DNA of 64,000 nt, from positions 496,001 through 560,000 of the forward strand of contig NZ_JAMXEX010000001.1 of NCBI RefSeq assembly GCF_025370775.1, in the 5' to 3' direction. Below, piece by piece: positions 34,904 to 43,867 of the stretch. The stretch comes from Ancylothrix sp. D3o. GTDB lineage: Bacteria; Cyanobacteriota; Cyanobacteriia; Cyanobacteriales; Oscillatoriaceae. Position 1 is the stretch's first letter. Each line of letters opens with the position of its first letter. The notes beneath the pieces were generated by a model that saw only the letters and a list, made by a program, of their open reading frames with translations, was not told where the DNA came from and searched no databases. The position numbers and the translations under genes are program-made.

Positions 34904-35365
34904 ATGCCATTATTTAAAAAATTATTCCACCCAATGAAGCACTATAATAATCAAGATGAAAAGTTTTTGCACTGGCTAGAGTACCTAGAAACTGCGGTTT
35001 CTAAAGTTCTATCAGTGGCAATGGTTATAGTGATATTAGTTTCTATTTGGAATTTAAACGCCTTTCTGGTGAAGGAGTTATTTACAACTCCCCTCGACGA
35101 TTTTGGCAAAACTTTATTTAAAACTTTTGGTTTATTTTTAAACGTCTTAATTGCCCTAGAAATTTTAGAAAACATCACCGCCTACCTGAAAAAGCACGTC
35201 ATCCAGGTAGAATTAGTGATTGTCACCTCAATTATTGCGGTGGCCAGAAAAATTATCATTTTAGACTTAGAAAAAATCGAAGGGGTTCAAATTATTGGCT
35301 TAGCTTTCTCAATTTTAGCCCTCTCCACAAGTTACTGGATTATCCGCCGGATGCACAAAGGCTAA
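34904..35365 (+). CDS. PsiE-like membrane protein
   Basis: Resembles the phosphate-starvation-inducible PsiE family; molecular function unknown. 153 residues from the ATG at 34904. An in-frame TTG at 34874 lies within the preceding hairpin and is rejected. Four membrane helices by pattern: residues about 33-57 (VLSVAMVIVILVSIWNLNAF), 74-97 (KTFGLFLNVLIALEILENI), 104-125 (VIQVELVIVTSIIAVARKII) and 130-148 (IIGLAFSILALSTSYWII). It follows the transporter operon by 57 bases. Confidence 0.8.
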   Translation: MPLFKKLFHPMKHYNNQDEKFLHWLEYLETAVSKVLSVAMVIVILVSIWNLNAFLVKELFTTPLDDFGKTLFKTFGLFLNVLIALEILENITAYLKKHVIQVELVIVTSIIAVARKIIILDLEKIEGVQIIGLAFSILALSTSYWIIRRMHKG

Positions 35366-35456
35366 AAACTCAAAGGCTAAAAACTAAATCGTCAACCAAA
35401 CTACAAAAAAATCGTTAACCTGAAAAGGAAGTTTTGACCCATGAGCCCCGCACTTT

Positions 35457-36347
35457 ATGACTCAGCAAACAAAAAGCAAACGCGCCTTAGTGTTTGTCAA
35501 CCGGCAAGCCAGACAAGGAGGCGATAAAATCAACGAAGCCCTAGAACAACTAGAAAATTTAGGCTTTGACTTACTCGAAAAAAAAATAAAAAATGCCGAT
35601 CAAATCCCCGGAGTCATTCGTAGCAACCAAGATAAAGTCGATTTAGTGATTATTGGCGGCGGTGATGGCACCATGAATGCCGCCGTCGAAGGTTTAGTGG
35701 AAACTCAATTACCGCTGGGAATTTTGCCCCTCGGAACTGCAAATGATTTAGCTCGAACCTTGGGAATTCCTACCACATTACCCGAAGCTTGTCAAGTGAT
35801 TGCCAGCGGAAAAATGCAGCGAATAGATTTAGGCTGGGTGAATGGAAAATATTTTTTTAACGTCGCAAGTTTAGGATTAAGCGTCAAAATTACCCGCCAA
35901 CTCACCAAAGACATCAAACAAAAATGGGGAGTATTGGCCTATGCCATAACAGCGAGTAAAGCTGTCTGGGAATCAAGACCCTTTAATGCTTCAATACGAA
36001 TCAACGGAGAAGAACCAATTTTAGTAAGAGCGCTTCAAATAGCTGTAGGCAATGGCCGTTATTATGGGGGTGGAATGACCGTAGCCGAAGATGCAGCCAT
36101 AGACGACCGGCGCTTGGATTTATATAGCTTAGAAGCAAAAGACTGGTGGCATATTCTCGCCCTGATGCCGGCCATGAGACAAGGAAATCACGCATCTTGG
36201 CCAGGAGTGAGAGCCTTTCAAGGACAAGAAATAGAAATTACAACCTATAGCAAAAAACGTCCAATCAACACAGACGGCGAAATTACAACCACCACCCCCG
36301 CAACTTTTCGCGTTATCCCTCAAGCATTGCCGGTGTATGTGCCATAA
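35457..36347 (+). CDS. YegS/diacylglycerol-kinase-like lipid kinase
   Basis: Member of the DAGK catalytic family, likely phosphorylating a membrane lipid such as diacylglycerol. 296 residues. Seen: ALVFVNRQARQGGD near residue 10, the nucleotide-binding IIGGGDGTMNAAVEGL near 63-78, and LPLGILPLGTANDLARTLGIP near 84-104, which is the family hallmark. The C-terminal beta-rich domain includes the NGRYYGGGMTVAEDAAIDDRRLDLY segment near 197-221. A second ATG at 35441 is in another frame. No strong ribosome site. Confidence 0.9.
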   Translation: MTQQTKSKRALVFVNRQARQGGDKINEALEQLENLGFDLLEKKIKNADQIPGVIRSNQDKVDLVIIGGGDGTMNAAVEGLVETQLPLGILPLGTANDLARTLGIPTTLPEACQVIASGKMQRIDLGWVNGKYFFNVASLGLSVKITRQLTKDIKQKWGVLAYAITASKAVWESRPFNASIRINGEEPILVRALQIAVGNGRYYGGGMTVAEDAAIDDRRLDLYSLEAKDWWHILALMPAMRQGNHASWPGVRAFQGQEIEITTYSKKRPINTDGEITTTTPATFRVIPQALPVYVP

Positions 36348-36531
36348 TGCCATAAAATTGTTGTGGCCCAAAAAACTAAAACTGGGAAAAGCGTCAAAAC
36401 AAGATAGTCCTGCCCTAGTGCAAAGACTACAAAATGACGCTCCATATTAAAAAGCCAACCCCACCTTAATCTGTTCTGAAAACGGGGTTTGGTCATGGTA
36501 AGTTTGAGGCTAAGAGAGAATAGGAGTTCTG

Positions 36532-37722
36532 ATGAATAGCCAACCACCGCAGTCCGCTGCTACCCCAATGAATGCCGCAACTTCGGCAAGTACGCCGATT
36601 AACGCGCCCACCGCCCAAAAACAACAAACAAGAACGCCCTTAGTGCTTAAATCGATTATCAGCATCGATTTGGGCCGGACAGCCACAAAAACTTGTGTAG
36701 GCCGAGACGAAGGCACGGTGGCCTTTATTCCCGCCAACGCAATCCAAAAGCCGGTGCAAGACTTACGCGGCGGTACTTTTGAAGTGCGTCCCACTGATCC
36801 TTTAATGGATCTTTGGCTTGAGTATCAAGGCAATGGCTATGCACTTGGTCAACTCGCCGCAGACTTTGGGGCGAAGCTGTTCTCAGACGGCGGATCTGAC
36901 AGAAGAGATAAAGAATCAAAAACCGAAAACGCTCTGGCTAAAGTTTTGGGCTGCATCGGCTATTTCTCTAAAGAACTGAGAGACAAAGACGACCTTTCTA
37001 TTGTCATCAGTTTGCCCTACTATTCTCAAGAAGAATTTGAGCGGGAAAAAGAAAAACTGATTAGCCAACTTACCGGCCCCCACACGATGGTATTTCGTGG
37101 CGAACAAATGAACCTGAACATCACGAAAGTTTGGGTGATTCCTGAAGGCTACGGAAGCTTGATTTGGTGTGAAGCACAGCCGAAAAGAAGCGCAAGCGCA
37201 ACCCCAGCCCCCGATTTCAGCAAAATCTCCGTTGCCATTGTTGATATCGGGCATCAAACTACTGACTGTCTGATGGTTGATAATTTCCGGTTTGCACGGG
37301 CTGCATCTAAAAGCGAACCGTTTGCTATGACAAAATTTTATGAACAAGTGGCGGCTCAAATTGAAGGAGCAGATCCTCAATCTTTGTCGTTGATTGAAGC
37401 TGTCAACCGGCCACGCGGTGATCGCTTTTATCGTCCAAGGGGCGCTCTGAAACCGACCAATTTGGATGATACTCTCCCCAACCTCAAAGAAGGTTTCTCC
37501 CGCGAAATTTGCAACCGCATCTTAGATTGGCTGCCAGAACGAGTAACCCACGTTATCTTAACCGGCGGTGGCGGAGAATTCTTCGCTGAAGATATCGAAC
37601 GTTTACTCAAAGATGCTCGCATCAATACCTATTTAGCTGCGCCTTGCCGCCAAGCTAATGCCCTCGGACAATATATTTACGCAGAAGCTCAACTGGCAGC
37701 ACCCTCTGCATCTCGCCAATAA
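36532..37722 (+). CDS. ParM-like actin-family ATPase
   Basis: Chromosomal homologue of plasmid actin-like ParM/Alp proteins, which polymerise with ATP. 396 residues. A 37-residue Ala/Thr/Pro-rich N-terminal tail precedes the fold. Actin-fold motifs: phosphate-1 IISIDLGRTATKT (42-54), connect-1-like region near 203-212 (IPEGYGSLIW), phosphate-2 VAIVDIGHQTTDCLMVD (234-250), and adenosine motif VILTGGGGEFF (341-351). AGGAG precedes the ATG. The next gene starts 12 bases later and encodes a ParR-like partner, so this is a two-gene cytomotive cassette. No parC-like iteron array was seen upstream. In filamentous cyanobacteria a ParMR-derived system acting on cell shape has been reported (from memory); function here is inferred. 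Confidence 0.85.
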   Translation: MNSQPPQSAATPMNAATSASTPINAPTAQKQQTRTPLVLKSIISIDLGRTATKTCVGRDEGTVAFIPANAIQKPVQDLRGGTFEVRPTDPLMDLWLEYQGNGYALGQLAADFGAKLFSDGGSDRRDKESKTENALAKVLGCIGYFSKELRDKDDLSIVISLPYYSQEEFEREKEKLISQLTGPHTMVFRGEQMNLNITKVWVIPEGYGSLIWCEAQPKRSASATPAPDFSKISVAIVDIGHQTTDCLMVDNFRFARAASKSEPFAMTKFYEQVAAQIEGADPQSLSLIEAVNRPRGDRFYRPRGALKPTNLDDTLPNLKEGFSREICNRILDWLPERVTHVILTGGGGEFFAEDIERLLKDARINTYLAAPCRQANALGQYIYAEAQLAAPSASRQ

Positions 37723-37734
37723 ACTTTAAAGCTG

Positions 37735-38382
37735 ATGTTTCAGTGGTCAAATAAAACGACAAACAAAACGGTCAGCTTCTCTCAAGAGGTCACTGATCGC
37801 ACTTTGCTGAAGATGATTGAAGAGCAAATCATCAACAATCCTCACAAAACGTTCAGTGATCTTTGCAAGGAGGCTCTTTGGCACTTGTTAGGAGTGCCAG
37901 AGTCTTTGCGTCCCAGCCCCAAAATTGGGGAAATGGAACAACAAATCGCCGCCTTGCAAGCTCATGTTATTGAGTTGGAGCAACGTTTGCAAGCAAAAGA
38001 AGTCATCGCCACTCCATCGGCATCACCAGCAAATTCTGTCGATCTATCAGGGTTTAGCGAACGGTTGACTCAACTGCAAAGGCAATTTAATGGCTTTGAG
38101 CAAAGGACGCTTAATGATGTGTCGGGCCGGTTGGCTAGTTTGGAGCGCCTGGTTAGCCAGTTACAACAGCAACAACACAACCAACCAACACCGCCACCAC
38201 CAGAACCTCAGCCTGCGGTAACGCAGAGGCCGGTGACTCCCCAGTGGGGAGGTGTATCATCCTCGCAACCGGCCTCAAAACCTGAATCAAAACCTGAACC
38301 ACAACCGGCTCATAGTGGGCCGGCAGAGCCATCCGATCCTGTATTGGAGCGCCTCAAAGGATTGATAGCAGATGATTTTTAA
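37735..38382 (+). CDS. ParR-like adaptor: ribbon-helix-helix-like N-terminus, coiled coil, Pro-rich tail
   Basis: Likely partner of the actin-like protein. 215 residues. Residues 8-55 fit a ribbon-helix-helix pattern: one strand (KTVSFSQEV), helix (TDRTLLKMIEEQI), turn, and helix (TFSDLCKEALWHLLG). Residues about 62-130 are coiled coil (EMEQQIAALQAHVIELEQRL; LERLVSQLQQQQ). Residues 140-190 are Pro/Gln/Ser-rich and probably disordered. The end, DPVLERLKGLIADDF, looks like a conserved short helix; in plasmid ParR the C-terminal peptide binds the actin filament. The family is not named by clear motif, so the call rests on architecture and gene order. Confidence 0.65.
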   Translation: MFQWSNKTTNKTVSFSQEVTDRTLLKMIEEQIINNPHKTFSDLCKEALWHLLGVPESLRPSPKIGEMEQQIAALQAHVIELEQRLQAKEVIATPSASPANSVDLSGFSERLTQLQRQFNGFEQRTLNDVSGRLASLERLVSQLQQQQHNQPTPPPPEPQPAVTQRPVTPQWGGVSSSQPASKPESKPEPQPAHSGPAEPSDPVLERLKGLIADDF

Positions 38383-38388
38383 AACAAA

Positions 38389-38431
38389 AATAGGTTGGCT
38401 AAAAACTATAAAAACCAACCTATTTTTTATT
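38389..38431 (+). terminator. Terminator after the ParM/ParR-like pair
   Basis: AATAGGTTGG, 16-base loop, CCAACCTATT, then TTTTATTTTT: a 10-base stem with a U-tract. It lies between two convergent genes and overlaps the last bases of the minus-strand gene. Confidence 0.8.
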
Positions 38432-38936
38432 TTTGGCTAATGCGAATAACATAAGGTTGATATTTCTTTTCTTGATAAGAACCAACCCAAACTTGATAAG
38501 AACCTGCTAACCATTCACCGCTAATTCCCGAATTTTTGCCACGAGTGGGAGCATCATCATTACACCAACTACCCCCCGGCCCGCGCACCACTAAAGTTGT
38601 ATCATCTTCACTTTCTACTTGCAAACTAAGCTGTTTAAAAAAAGCCTTTAATATAATCACATGATCCGCAGCTTCATCAACAAAACCCACACAAGAACCA
38701 GTCAAACTTTCCTTCCTGCCCGCAATACCACTCGCCGCAATATCACCACCACTAATACCCCGAAGGATAAAAGGATCAGGCTTAAAATTCAAATTGAGAG
38801 TAACATTTGCAAACAACCCCACAGACCGAACTTGAGCAACAACAGGAACCTGACAAAATAGAACCAAACCAACCACAACCAAACCCAAAAAAACAAAGCG
38901 GCAATCCTTAAAATTTTTCACCCATTTATATAACAT
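38427..38936 (-). CDS. Secreted protein of unknown function
   Basis: 169 residues. A long N-terminal signal peptide (FVFLGLVVVGLVLFCQVPVVAQ, residues about 14-35) ends with AQ-V. The mature part contains ANVTLNLNFKPDPFILRGISGG, two Cys (GSCVGFV and SWCNDD) that could form a disulfide, and a beta-rich end (GSYQVWVGSYQEKKYQPYVIRIS) resembling the closing strand of pre-peptidase C-terminal-type domains. I recall similar small exported proteins in cyanobacteria, without known function. Confidence 0.75.
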   Translation of the reverse strand: MLYKWVKNFKDCRFVFLGLVVVGLVLFCQVPVVAQVRSVGLFANVTLNLNFKPDPFILRGISGGDIAASGIAGRKESLTGSCVGFVDEAADHVIILKAFFKQLSLQVESEDDTTLVVRGPGGSWCNDDAPTRGKNSGISGEWLAGSYQVWVGSYQEKKYQPYVIRISQK

Positions 38937-39019
38937 ACCGCCCTTACCAAACTACACTTTAAAATTATACAAAAAAACTCAAGAACCCATCAGTGGCTCA
39001 GCCATCCTGCCTGCTTTAC

Positions 39020-39057
39020 ATCTGCGTTAATCTGCGTTAATCTGCGGTTTAAAAAAA
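39020..39057. repeat. Dispersed TCTGCG repeat (3 units)
   Basis: CATCTGCGTTAATCTGCG, TTAATCTGCGG, then TTTAAAAAAA, the same family as at 9635, downstream of gltX. Confidence 0.7.
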
Positions 39058-39119
39058 CCCCAACCGATGCCACCAAATAGAGAGGGTGAGCCAATGCCCA
39101 CCCCATCGTGCTTAATTAA

Positions 39120-41048
39120 TTAAGACTCAGGAGAATTTCCACCGGCCACTTGTTCTTTAACAGACTTAATTTGAGCAGCCAACTCTTGCCGACTACTAGA
39201 AGTCAGCAAATAACGATAAACAAACCAAGCCGAATAACCAATACCAACAACCTCAAACAAGCCGCCCAACAAAGGCAGACTATTAAACACATCCAGCGTA
39301 GCTTGTAACAAACGCAAACTAAGCAAAGCCAGAACAATTAAACCTAAAGTTTTCAGAAGCTTTTGATATTGATTAAAAAAGCCACCGATATAATCAGGTA
39401 AATCAGACAAAATTGAGACAAAAGCCTGACCCACTTGTTGAGCCTCTTCTTGGACTTGTCCAGTTGTCGGAGCACTCATTTCCACCCGTGTTGTAACGGG
39501 AGTAGTCTCAACCACAACGGGAGTGGGTTCTGGGTTCTCTGTAACAGGACTTGGTGCCGGTGTTTCGGGGGTTTCGCTCATAGCTTCCTTCTGGGGTTCG
39601 TGTTGAATTTGGACGCCTGCAACCTTTTCTAAACGCACTCGATCTTGAGCACGTTGATTGAGGAGTAGCCAAGATTGTATCAGGTCAGGCCCGTGTACCT
39701 CGCCGGTCAAAGCTGCCCGCAGAGAGCGCATTACAACGCCTTTTTTGACGTTTTGCTCTTTTGTGACTTTTTTAATAATTTCTTGAGCCTCCGCCTCAGT
39801 GAGGGGAGAATTTGGGGCTAAGTTGCTCAAAATTGCTTGCAATACAGCCTTTGAGCCTTCTTGCTGTAATTGAGTATTAGCTTCTTCTGTGACTTCAAAG
39901 CTTGGTACAAAAAACACCTTACTCATTGCCACCGCTTCATCTAAGCGATTGAGGGAGGGGCCAATGAGTGTGGTAAGTTGTTCTAACCAGGGCCGGTCTG
40001 TTTCGGCGTTAAATTCATAACCGGCTTCTTGCCAATAAGAAATCAGCAAATCAGTCATTTGCGCTACCGGCATTTGACGCAGATATTGACCATTAATCCA
40101 CGTCAGCTTATCCCAATCAAACTTAGCACCGGCCTTATTCACCCGTTCAAAGTTAAATTTCTCGGCGGCTTGAGAGAGGGTAAATAATTCTTCCGCATCC
40201 GGCGAAGACCAACCCAGCAATGTCATGTAGTTTACAAGTGCTTCGGCGGTGTAGCCCATTTTCTTGAAATCAGAAATCGAGGTGACACCATCGCGTTTAG
40301 AGAGTTTTTGACCGGCTGTGTTTAAAATCAGCGGTGTATGGGCAAATTCGGGGACATTGGCACCAAAGGCTTCATAAAGCAAAATTTGTTTGGGGGTATT
40401 GCCGATATGATCTTCGCCTCGGATGACGTGGGTAATGCCCATTTCGATGTCATCTACCACGACTGCTAAATTGTAAAGAGGTTGGCCAATTTCGCCATTT
40501 TTGGCGGCGCGGGCAATCACCATATCACCGCCGAGGTCGTTGCCTTTCCAGGTAACTATGCCGCGTACCATGTCATGCCAGCTTATTTCGCGTTCGTCGT
40601 CTATTTTAAAGCGGATGACGGGGCTGCGTCCTTCGGCTTCAAAGGCGGCAATTTCTTCGGCTGTGAGGTGGCGGTGCCGGTTATCATAGCGGGGGGCTTG
40701 GTTATTGGCTTTTTGCTCTTCCCGCATTTGGTCGAGTTCTTCGGTGGTGCAATAGCAGCGATAGGCGACGCCTTTATCTATTAAGGTTTGTATTTGCTGG
40801 CGATAATAGTCTATGCGCTGAGATTGAAATACCGGCCCGACGTCCCAATTTAATCCTAGCCAAGTCAGGCCATCGAGGATATTTTGGGTATATTCTGGTT
40901 TAGAGCGTTCGAGGTCGGTGTCTTCAACTCGCAAAAAAAAGGTGCCGTTTTTGGAACGGGCATATAGCCAGTTAAATACGGCAGTTCTAGCGGTTCCGAT
41001 ATGCAGATTGCCCGTTGGACTTGGGGCAATACGAACTCTTACTGTCAC
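39120..41048 (-). CDS. gltX: Glutamyl-tRNA synthetase fused to a CAAD membrane domain
   Basis: Charges tRNA with Glu; in cyanobacteria Glu-tRNA also feeds tetrapyrrole synthesis. 642 residues from the GTG at 41048 ([14 protein letters not shown]), preceded by GGAG; an in-frame ATG at 41102 would add 18 hydrophobic residues not usual in the family. Class-I motifs: HIGT near residue 16 and KLSKRDG near 250. Residues 1-480 are the normal enzyme. Residues about 485-545 are a Pro/Thr/Glu-rich linker. Residues about 545-640 are a CAAD domain with two membrane helices ([39 protein letters not shown]), which in some cyanobacteria anchors tRNA synthetases to thylakoids. This architecture is taxon-specific. 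Confidence 0.95.
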   Translation of the reverse strand: MTVRVRIAPSPTGNLHIGTARTAVFNWLYARSKNGTFFLRVEDTDLERSKPEYTQNILDGLTWLGLNWDVGPVFQSQRIDYYRQQIQTLIDKGVAYRCYCTTEELDQMREEQKANNQAPRYDNRHRHLTAEEIAAFEAEGRSPVIRFKIDDEREISWHDMVRGIVTWKGNDLGGDMVIARAAKNGEIGQPLYNLAVVVDDIEMGITHVIRGEDHIGNTPKQILLYEAFGANVPEFAHTPLILNTAGQKLSKRDGVTSISDFKKMGYTAEALVNYMTLLGWSSPDAEELFTLSQAAEKFNFERVNKAGAKFDWDKLTWINGQYLRQMPVAQMTDLLISYWQEAGYEFNAETDRPWLEQLTTLIGPSLNRLDEAVAMSKVFFVPSFEVTEEANTQLQQEGSKAVLQAILSNLAPNSPLTEAEAQEIIKKVTKEQNVKKGVVMRSLRAALTGEVHGPDLIQSWLLLNQRAQDRVRLEKVAGVQIQHEPQKEAMSETPETPAPSPVTENPEPTPVVVETTPVTTRVEMSAPTTGQVQEEAQQVGQAFVSILSDLPDYIGGFFNQYQKLLKTLGLIVLALLSLRLLQATLDVFNSLPLLGGLFEVVGIGYSAWFVYRYLLTSSSRQELAAQIKSVKEQVAGGNSPES

Positions 41049-41233
41049 AGCAGGTTTCTCCAAGAAATAAAATAAATACAGCAGGCCGGCAGATATTATC
41101 ATCTTCTGACGCAGCGGCCTATTTTAAAACTTTAAACTTCTTTTGCCTGCAAGGTTGGGGCAGGGCCGGCAATCACAGGCGATACTGCTGCGCCACTTTC
41201 ATAGAGGGCTTTTGGATTTTTTGTTTTTTTTAA

Positions 41234-41307
41234 CGGGACTGACGGGGCTCGAACCCGCAACTTCCGCCGTGACAGGGCGGTGCTCTAACCAATTGAACTA
41301 CAGTCCC
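41234..41307 (-). tRNA. tRNA-Asp (GTC)
   Basis: On the minus strand the acceptor GGGACTG (41307-41301) pairs with CAGTCCC, with discriminator G at 41234. The D arm contains AGTTCAATTGGTTAGAGC. The anticodon stem-loop is CCGCC-CTGTCAC-GGCGG with anticodon GTC. The T arm is GCGGG-TTCGAGC-CCCGT. 74 bases; the 3' CCA is not encoded. The four stems pair cleanly. Confidence 0.96.
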
Positions 41308-41381
41308 TTGTGTTCCGCGAAATCTAGTATTGCTTATCTATTTGGGGTTGTCAAGGGGTTTTGAAAAAATTTTTTCGGGAT

Positions 41382-41440
41382 GGTGCCAGTGGACATTTTT
41401 GGGCCTGCATACAGGCGAGATTTTGGGCCACTGTGGCACC
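41382..41440. repeat. Inverted repeat upstream of a secreted-protein gene
   Basis: GGTGCCAGTGG at 41382-41392 and CCACTGTGGCACC at 41428-41440 pair with a two-base bulge. The inner GCCTGCATACAGGC makes a second small hairpin. Looks like a REP-type intergenic element. Confidence 0.5.
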
Positions 41441-41525
41441 GGCCCCGCGAAGCAGTGGATAGCCCTGCGGGCGGTTATAAGATTAAAGGGTGGATGTGTT
41501 TTTTTTGGAAAATTGAGGAGTGTTT

Positions 41526-42077
41526 ATGAGCAAGTTTGCAAAAGTGGTTTGGGGTTTGACTTTGTGTGTGCCGGTGATGTTGGCTGGGGTTGAGCTAAAG
41601 GCGCAAACTACGGCCTCTAATTTGTATGATTTGGAATGTCAAAGTAAAACTCCTGAAATTCAAAGTCCTCTTAAACTTACGGTTCCTCGAAAAGATGTTC
41701 GTATTGGGGAGAGTAATTACGATGAAGTGGCTTATTTACACAATAAATATCTAGCAGATTTTGGGGATGTTTTAGACCGCAGTGAGTATGGGGCTGAGGT
41801 TACTTGTAAGTTGCCGGCGGGGGTTTCTCAACTTAATTTGTCTTTTGGGTTAGATAAGGATAGTGATGAGACGGATAGACAAGATATGGTTGTGCTGGAA
41901 GTTTATGCGGATAGAAATATGATTGACCAAATTTATATTGGCCGGCAAACGGAAATTCAGCAGAGAGTTCTTGAAATTCCCAATTCTCAAAATATTACGC
42001 TAAAAGCGAGTTGTGTTAATCGGGTTTGGTGGAATAATTGCCCTCGTTTGTCTTTTACAGAAATGTGGGTGAATTAA
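41526..42077 (+). CDS. Exported protein of unknown function
   Basis: 183 residues from the ATG at 41526, with GAGGAG just upstream (an in-frame GTG lies 6 bases earlier). Signal peptide VWGLTLCVPVMLAGVELKAQ. The mature region is beta-rich with four Cys (LECQSK, VTCKL, KASCVN, NNCPRL), likely two disulfides. The segment LPAGVSQLNLSFGLDKDSDETDRQDMVVLEVYADRNMI looks like an NPCBM-type or related carbohydrate-binding module (predicted beta sandwich); this is a guess. Stands alone. Confidence 0.7.
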   Translation: MSKFAKVVWGLTLCVPVMLAGVELKAQTTASNLYDLECQSKTPEIQSPLKLTVPRKDVRIGESNYDEVAYLHNKYLADFGDVLDRSEYGAEVTCKLPAGVSQLNLSFGLDKDSDETDRQDMVVLEVYADRNMIDQIYIGRQTEIQQRVLEIPNSQNITLKASCVNRVWWNNCPRLSFTEMWVN

Positions 42078-42277
42078 GGGGGGATGGGTGATTGATTAAG
42101 TGCCAGCAATATTACATTCTGTGCTTGGAATATTAATAGTTGAACAAATGGCGGTGTGGCTGATAGTTAAACAAATGCTGAAACAAGGGCATTTAGTTGC
42201 AGCACAGCAGGTTTAACAGTAAACTTTGTCCATTAGGTAATATTAGAGGCCGGTTAACCGAGATGTATAAATTTCTT

Positions 42278-43750
42278 TCATAAACCGGCCCTAATTAAAT
42301 TTTCTGTAGAACTATCCTGCAAAAATTTAACTAACCAATCTTTAATTAAATAAGTAGCACGGCAATCATCCTCATTATATTGCTCGATGGCTGTTAAATA
42401 ATCACGATTGCCGGTTTTCAACCACTCATCATACCAGCAAACACATTGAGCGCCATTCCCTTGGGAATTTCGCCACTGAAAACCCATCCACCGCGCTAAA
42501 CTTTTGAGGGAATAACTTTCTACGGGCAAAATTGTTGTGCGAGTAATTCTTTCATGGATATCAACACACCGGCTCAGCAAAGGAAGCCAACGGTTTGCAG
42601 GAGTATGATAGCGTCTAGCCAGTTGTTTAATAGTTTGAGCCTCAAATTCACAAAAATGATAAATTGGGGCAGTTGGATATTGCCAAACAAGCTCTAAGAA
42701 CTCTTCCCAAATAACCCCCTCATCTGCCGGAGTTTTGGCAAAAAAAGGATAAAATTGTTGGGTATCCGTAAGCCGGTTAACAACTAAAACGCCGTGCAAA
42801 AAAAACAAATTTAATTCGGGCTCAGCTTCAATATCAAAATACATTTCTACCGGAGCAGTTGGCAAGTCTTCCCCAGAAAGAAAAAAGGCTGCCGGTGTGA
42901 CAAATGCCTTATTTTCTATAAAAGCTTTTGCCTGCAAAACTAACTGCTCAGGGATAGATTCTGGAAACTCTGGTTCCTCCGCAAGATCAGCCGGCTCAAC
43001 CTTGGCAAGGGCTTCGAGAGTAGTAATATTTAAGACTTTTAATTTAGCATAGCGATTTGGTGTAATGCCTGGTATTAAAGAAAGATGACAACCTTCCGAA
43101 GCAACTTGATAACAACTGCTATACCAACGACAATTACTGCAAGGATGACGAGAGATAAAAACTTCTGGTTCTTGACGCCGGCGGAGCATCTCGATACACT
43201 CATTGAGGCGCTCGTGCATTTGCGGTAAACGCTGTTCTAAATTTACAGGATAATTGCGGCGAGAACGCAAAAAAAGAAAGCCGACATCGGGGAGAAAATT
43301 TTGCGTCAAAGAAAGCAAATAGGCGTGAAAAGCTACAGCAATTTGATAATCTAACTTTGGCCGTTTACTGAGTTTTATTTCTGCCGGCAAATAACACCAA
43401 TCTCCAAACACGGAATTCCCCGGATACTTAATTAATAAATCGGGTGTGCCGGTAAGGGTAAAATCGCCGTAATGTTCTGCCAGCAAAACCCCAGAATAAA
43501 TCATATCAACACCTTGCTGCATAAGTTCAAGGGTAGCTTGGGCACCGGCGGCGACATCGTGACGAGGATATTGTGGCTGATGATAAGACAGTAGGGAAAG
43601 AACAGACAGCCGATGTGCTATGGTATCTTGTTGAAGCTTGCGTAAAAAATCAGTTTGAGGGTCTTGCTTTTCGGCATCTCCCCAAACATCTAAGTAAGCT
43701 CGCCTTGGACAACGCTGATATTGAAAAAACAACTCATCATTCAATAGCAT
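42278..43750 (-). CDS. TM0106-type RecB-family nuclease with C-terminal RNase-H-like domain
   Basis: Putative nuclease of 490 residues; role unknown. The N-terminal half is a Cas4/RecB-like PD-(D/E)xK fold: GTPDLLIKYPG near residue 101 (Asp) and YLPAEIKLSKRPKLDYQIAVAFHAY near 119-143 (ExK plus QxxxY motif). It is followed by HPCSNCRWYSSC near 205-216, three Cys that with Cys13 or Cys224 could hold an iron-sulfur cluster. A helix-hairpin-helix-like stretch (LIPGITPNRYAKLKVLNI) follows. The C-terminal half begins EMYFDIEAEPE near 305 and ends in a DDC motif (EQYNEDDCRATYLIKDWL), an RNase-H/DEDD exonuclease pattern. Monocistronic. Confidence 0.85.
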   Translation of the reverse strand: MLLNDELFFQYQRCPRRAYLDVWGDAEKQDPQTDFLRKLQQDTIAHRLSVLSLLSYHQPQYPRHDVAAGAQATLELMQQGVDMIYSGVLLAEHYGDFTLTGTPDLLIKYPGNSVFGDWCYLPAEIKLSKRPKLDYQIAVAFHAYLLSLTQNFLPDVGFLFLRSRRNYPVNLEQRLPQMHERLNECIEMLRRRQEPEVFISRHPCSNCRWYSSCYQVASEGCHLSLIPGITPNRYAKLKVLNITTLEALAKVEPADLAEEPEFPESIPEQLVLQAKAFIENKAFVTPAAFFLSGEDLPTAPVEMYFDIEAEPELNLFFLHGVLVVNRLTDTQQFYPFFAKTPADEGVIWEEFLELVWQYPTAPIYHFCEFEAQTIKQLARRYHTPANRWLPLLSRCVDIHERITRTTILPVESYSLKSLARWMGFQWRNSQGNGAQCVCWYDEWLKTGNRDYLTAIEQYNEDDCRATYLIKDWLVKFLQDSSTENLIRAGL

Positions 43751-43867
43751 GAATTTTTCCTGTATCCCAAAAAACAGTCTAAGCTAGTTAATAAATTTCG
43801 ACCCATCTGTGTCAATTTGTATTTATCTGTGGTTAAATTAAAACCTCATAAACAATCCCAAACAATT

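Noticed and set aside
36348-36531. parC-like centromere upstream of the ParM-like gene
   Set aside because: No set of direct repeats was visible; only an imperfect CCAACCCC/GGGGTTTGG hairpin.
41143-41364. 73-codon plus-strand frame containing [10 protein letters not shown]
   Set aside because: It reads across the antisense strand of tRNA-Asp, a well-known source of false [12 protein letters not shown] proteins.
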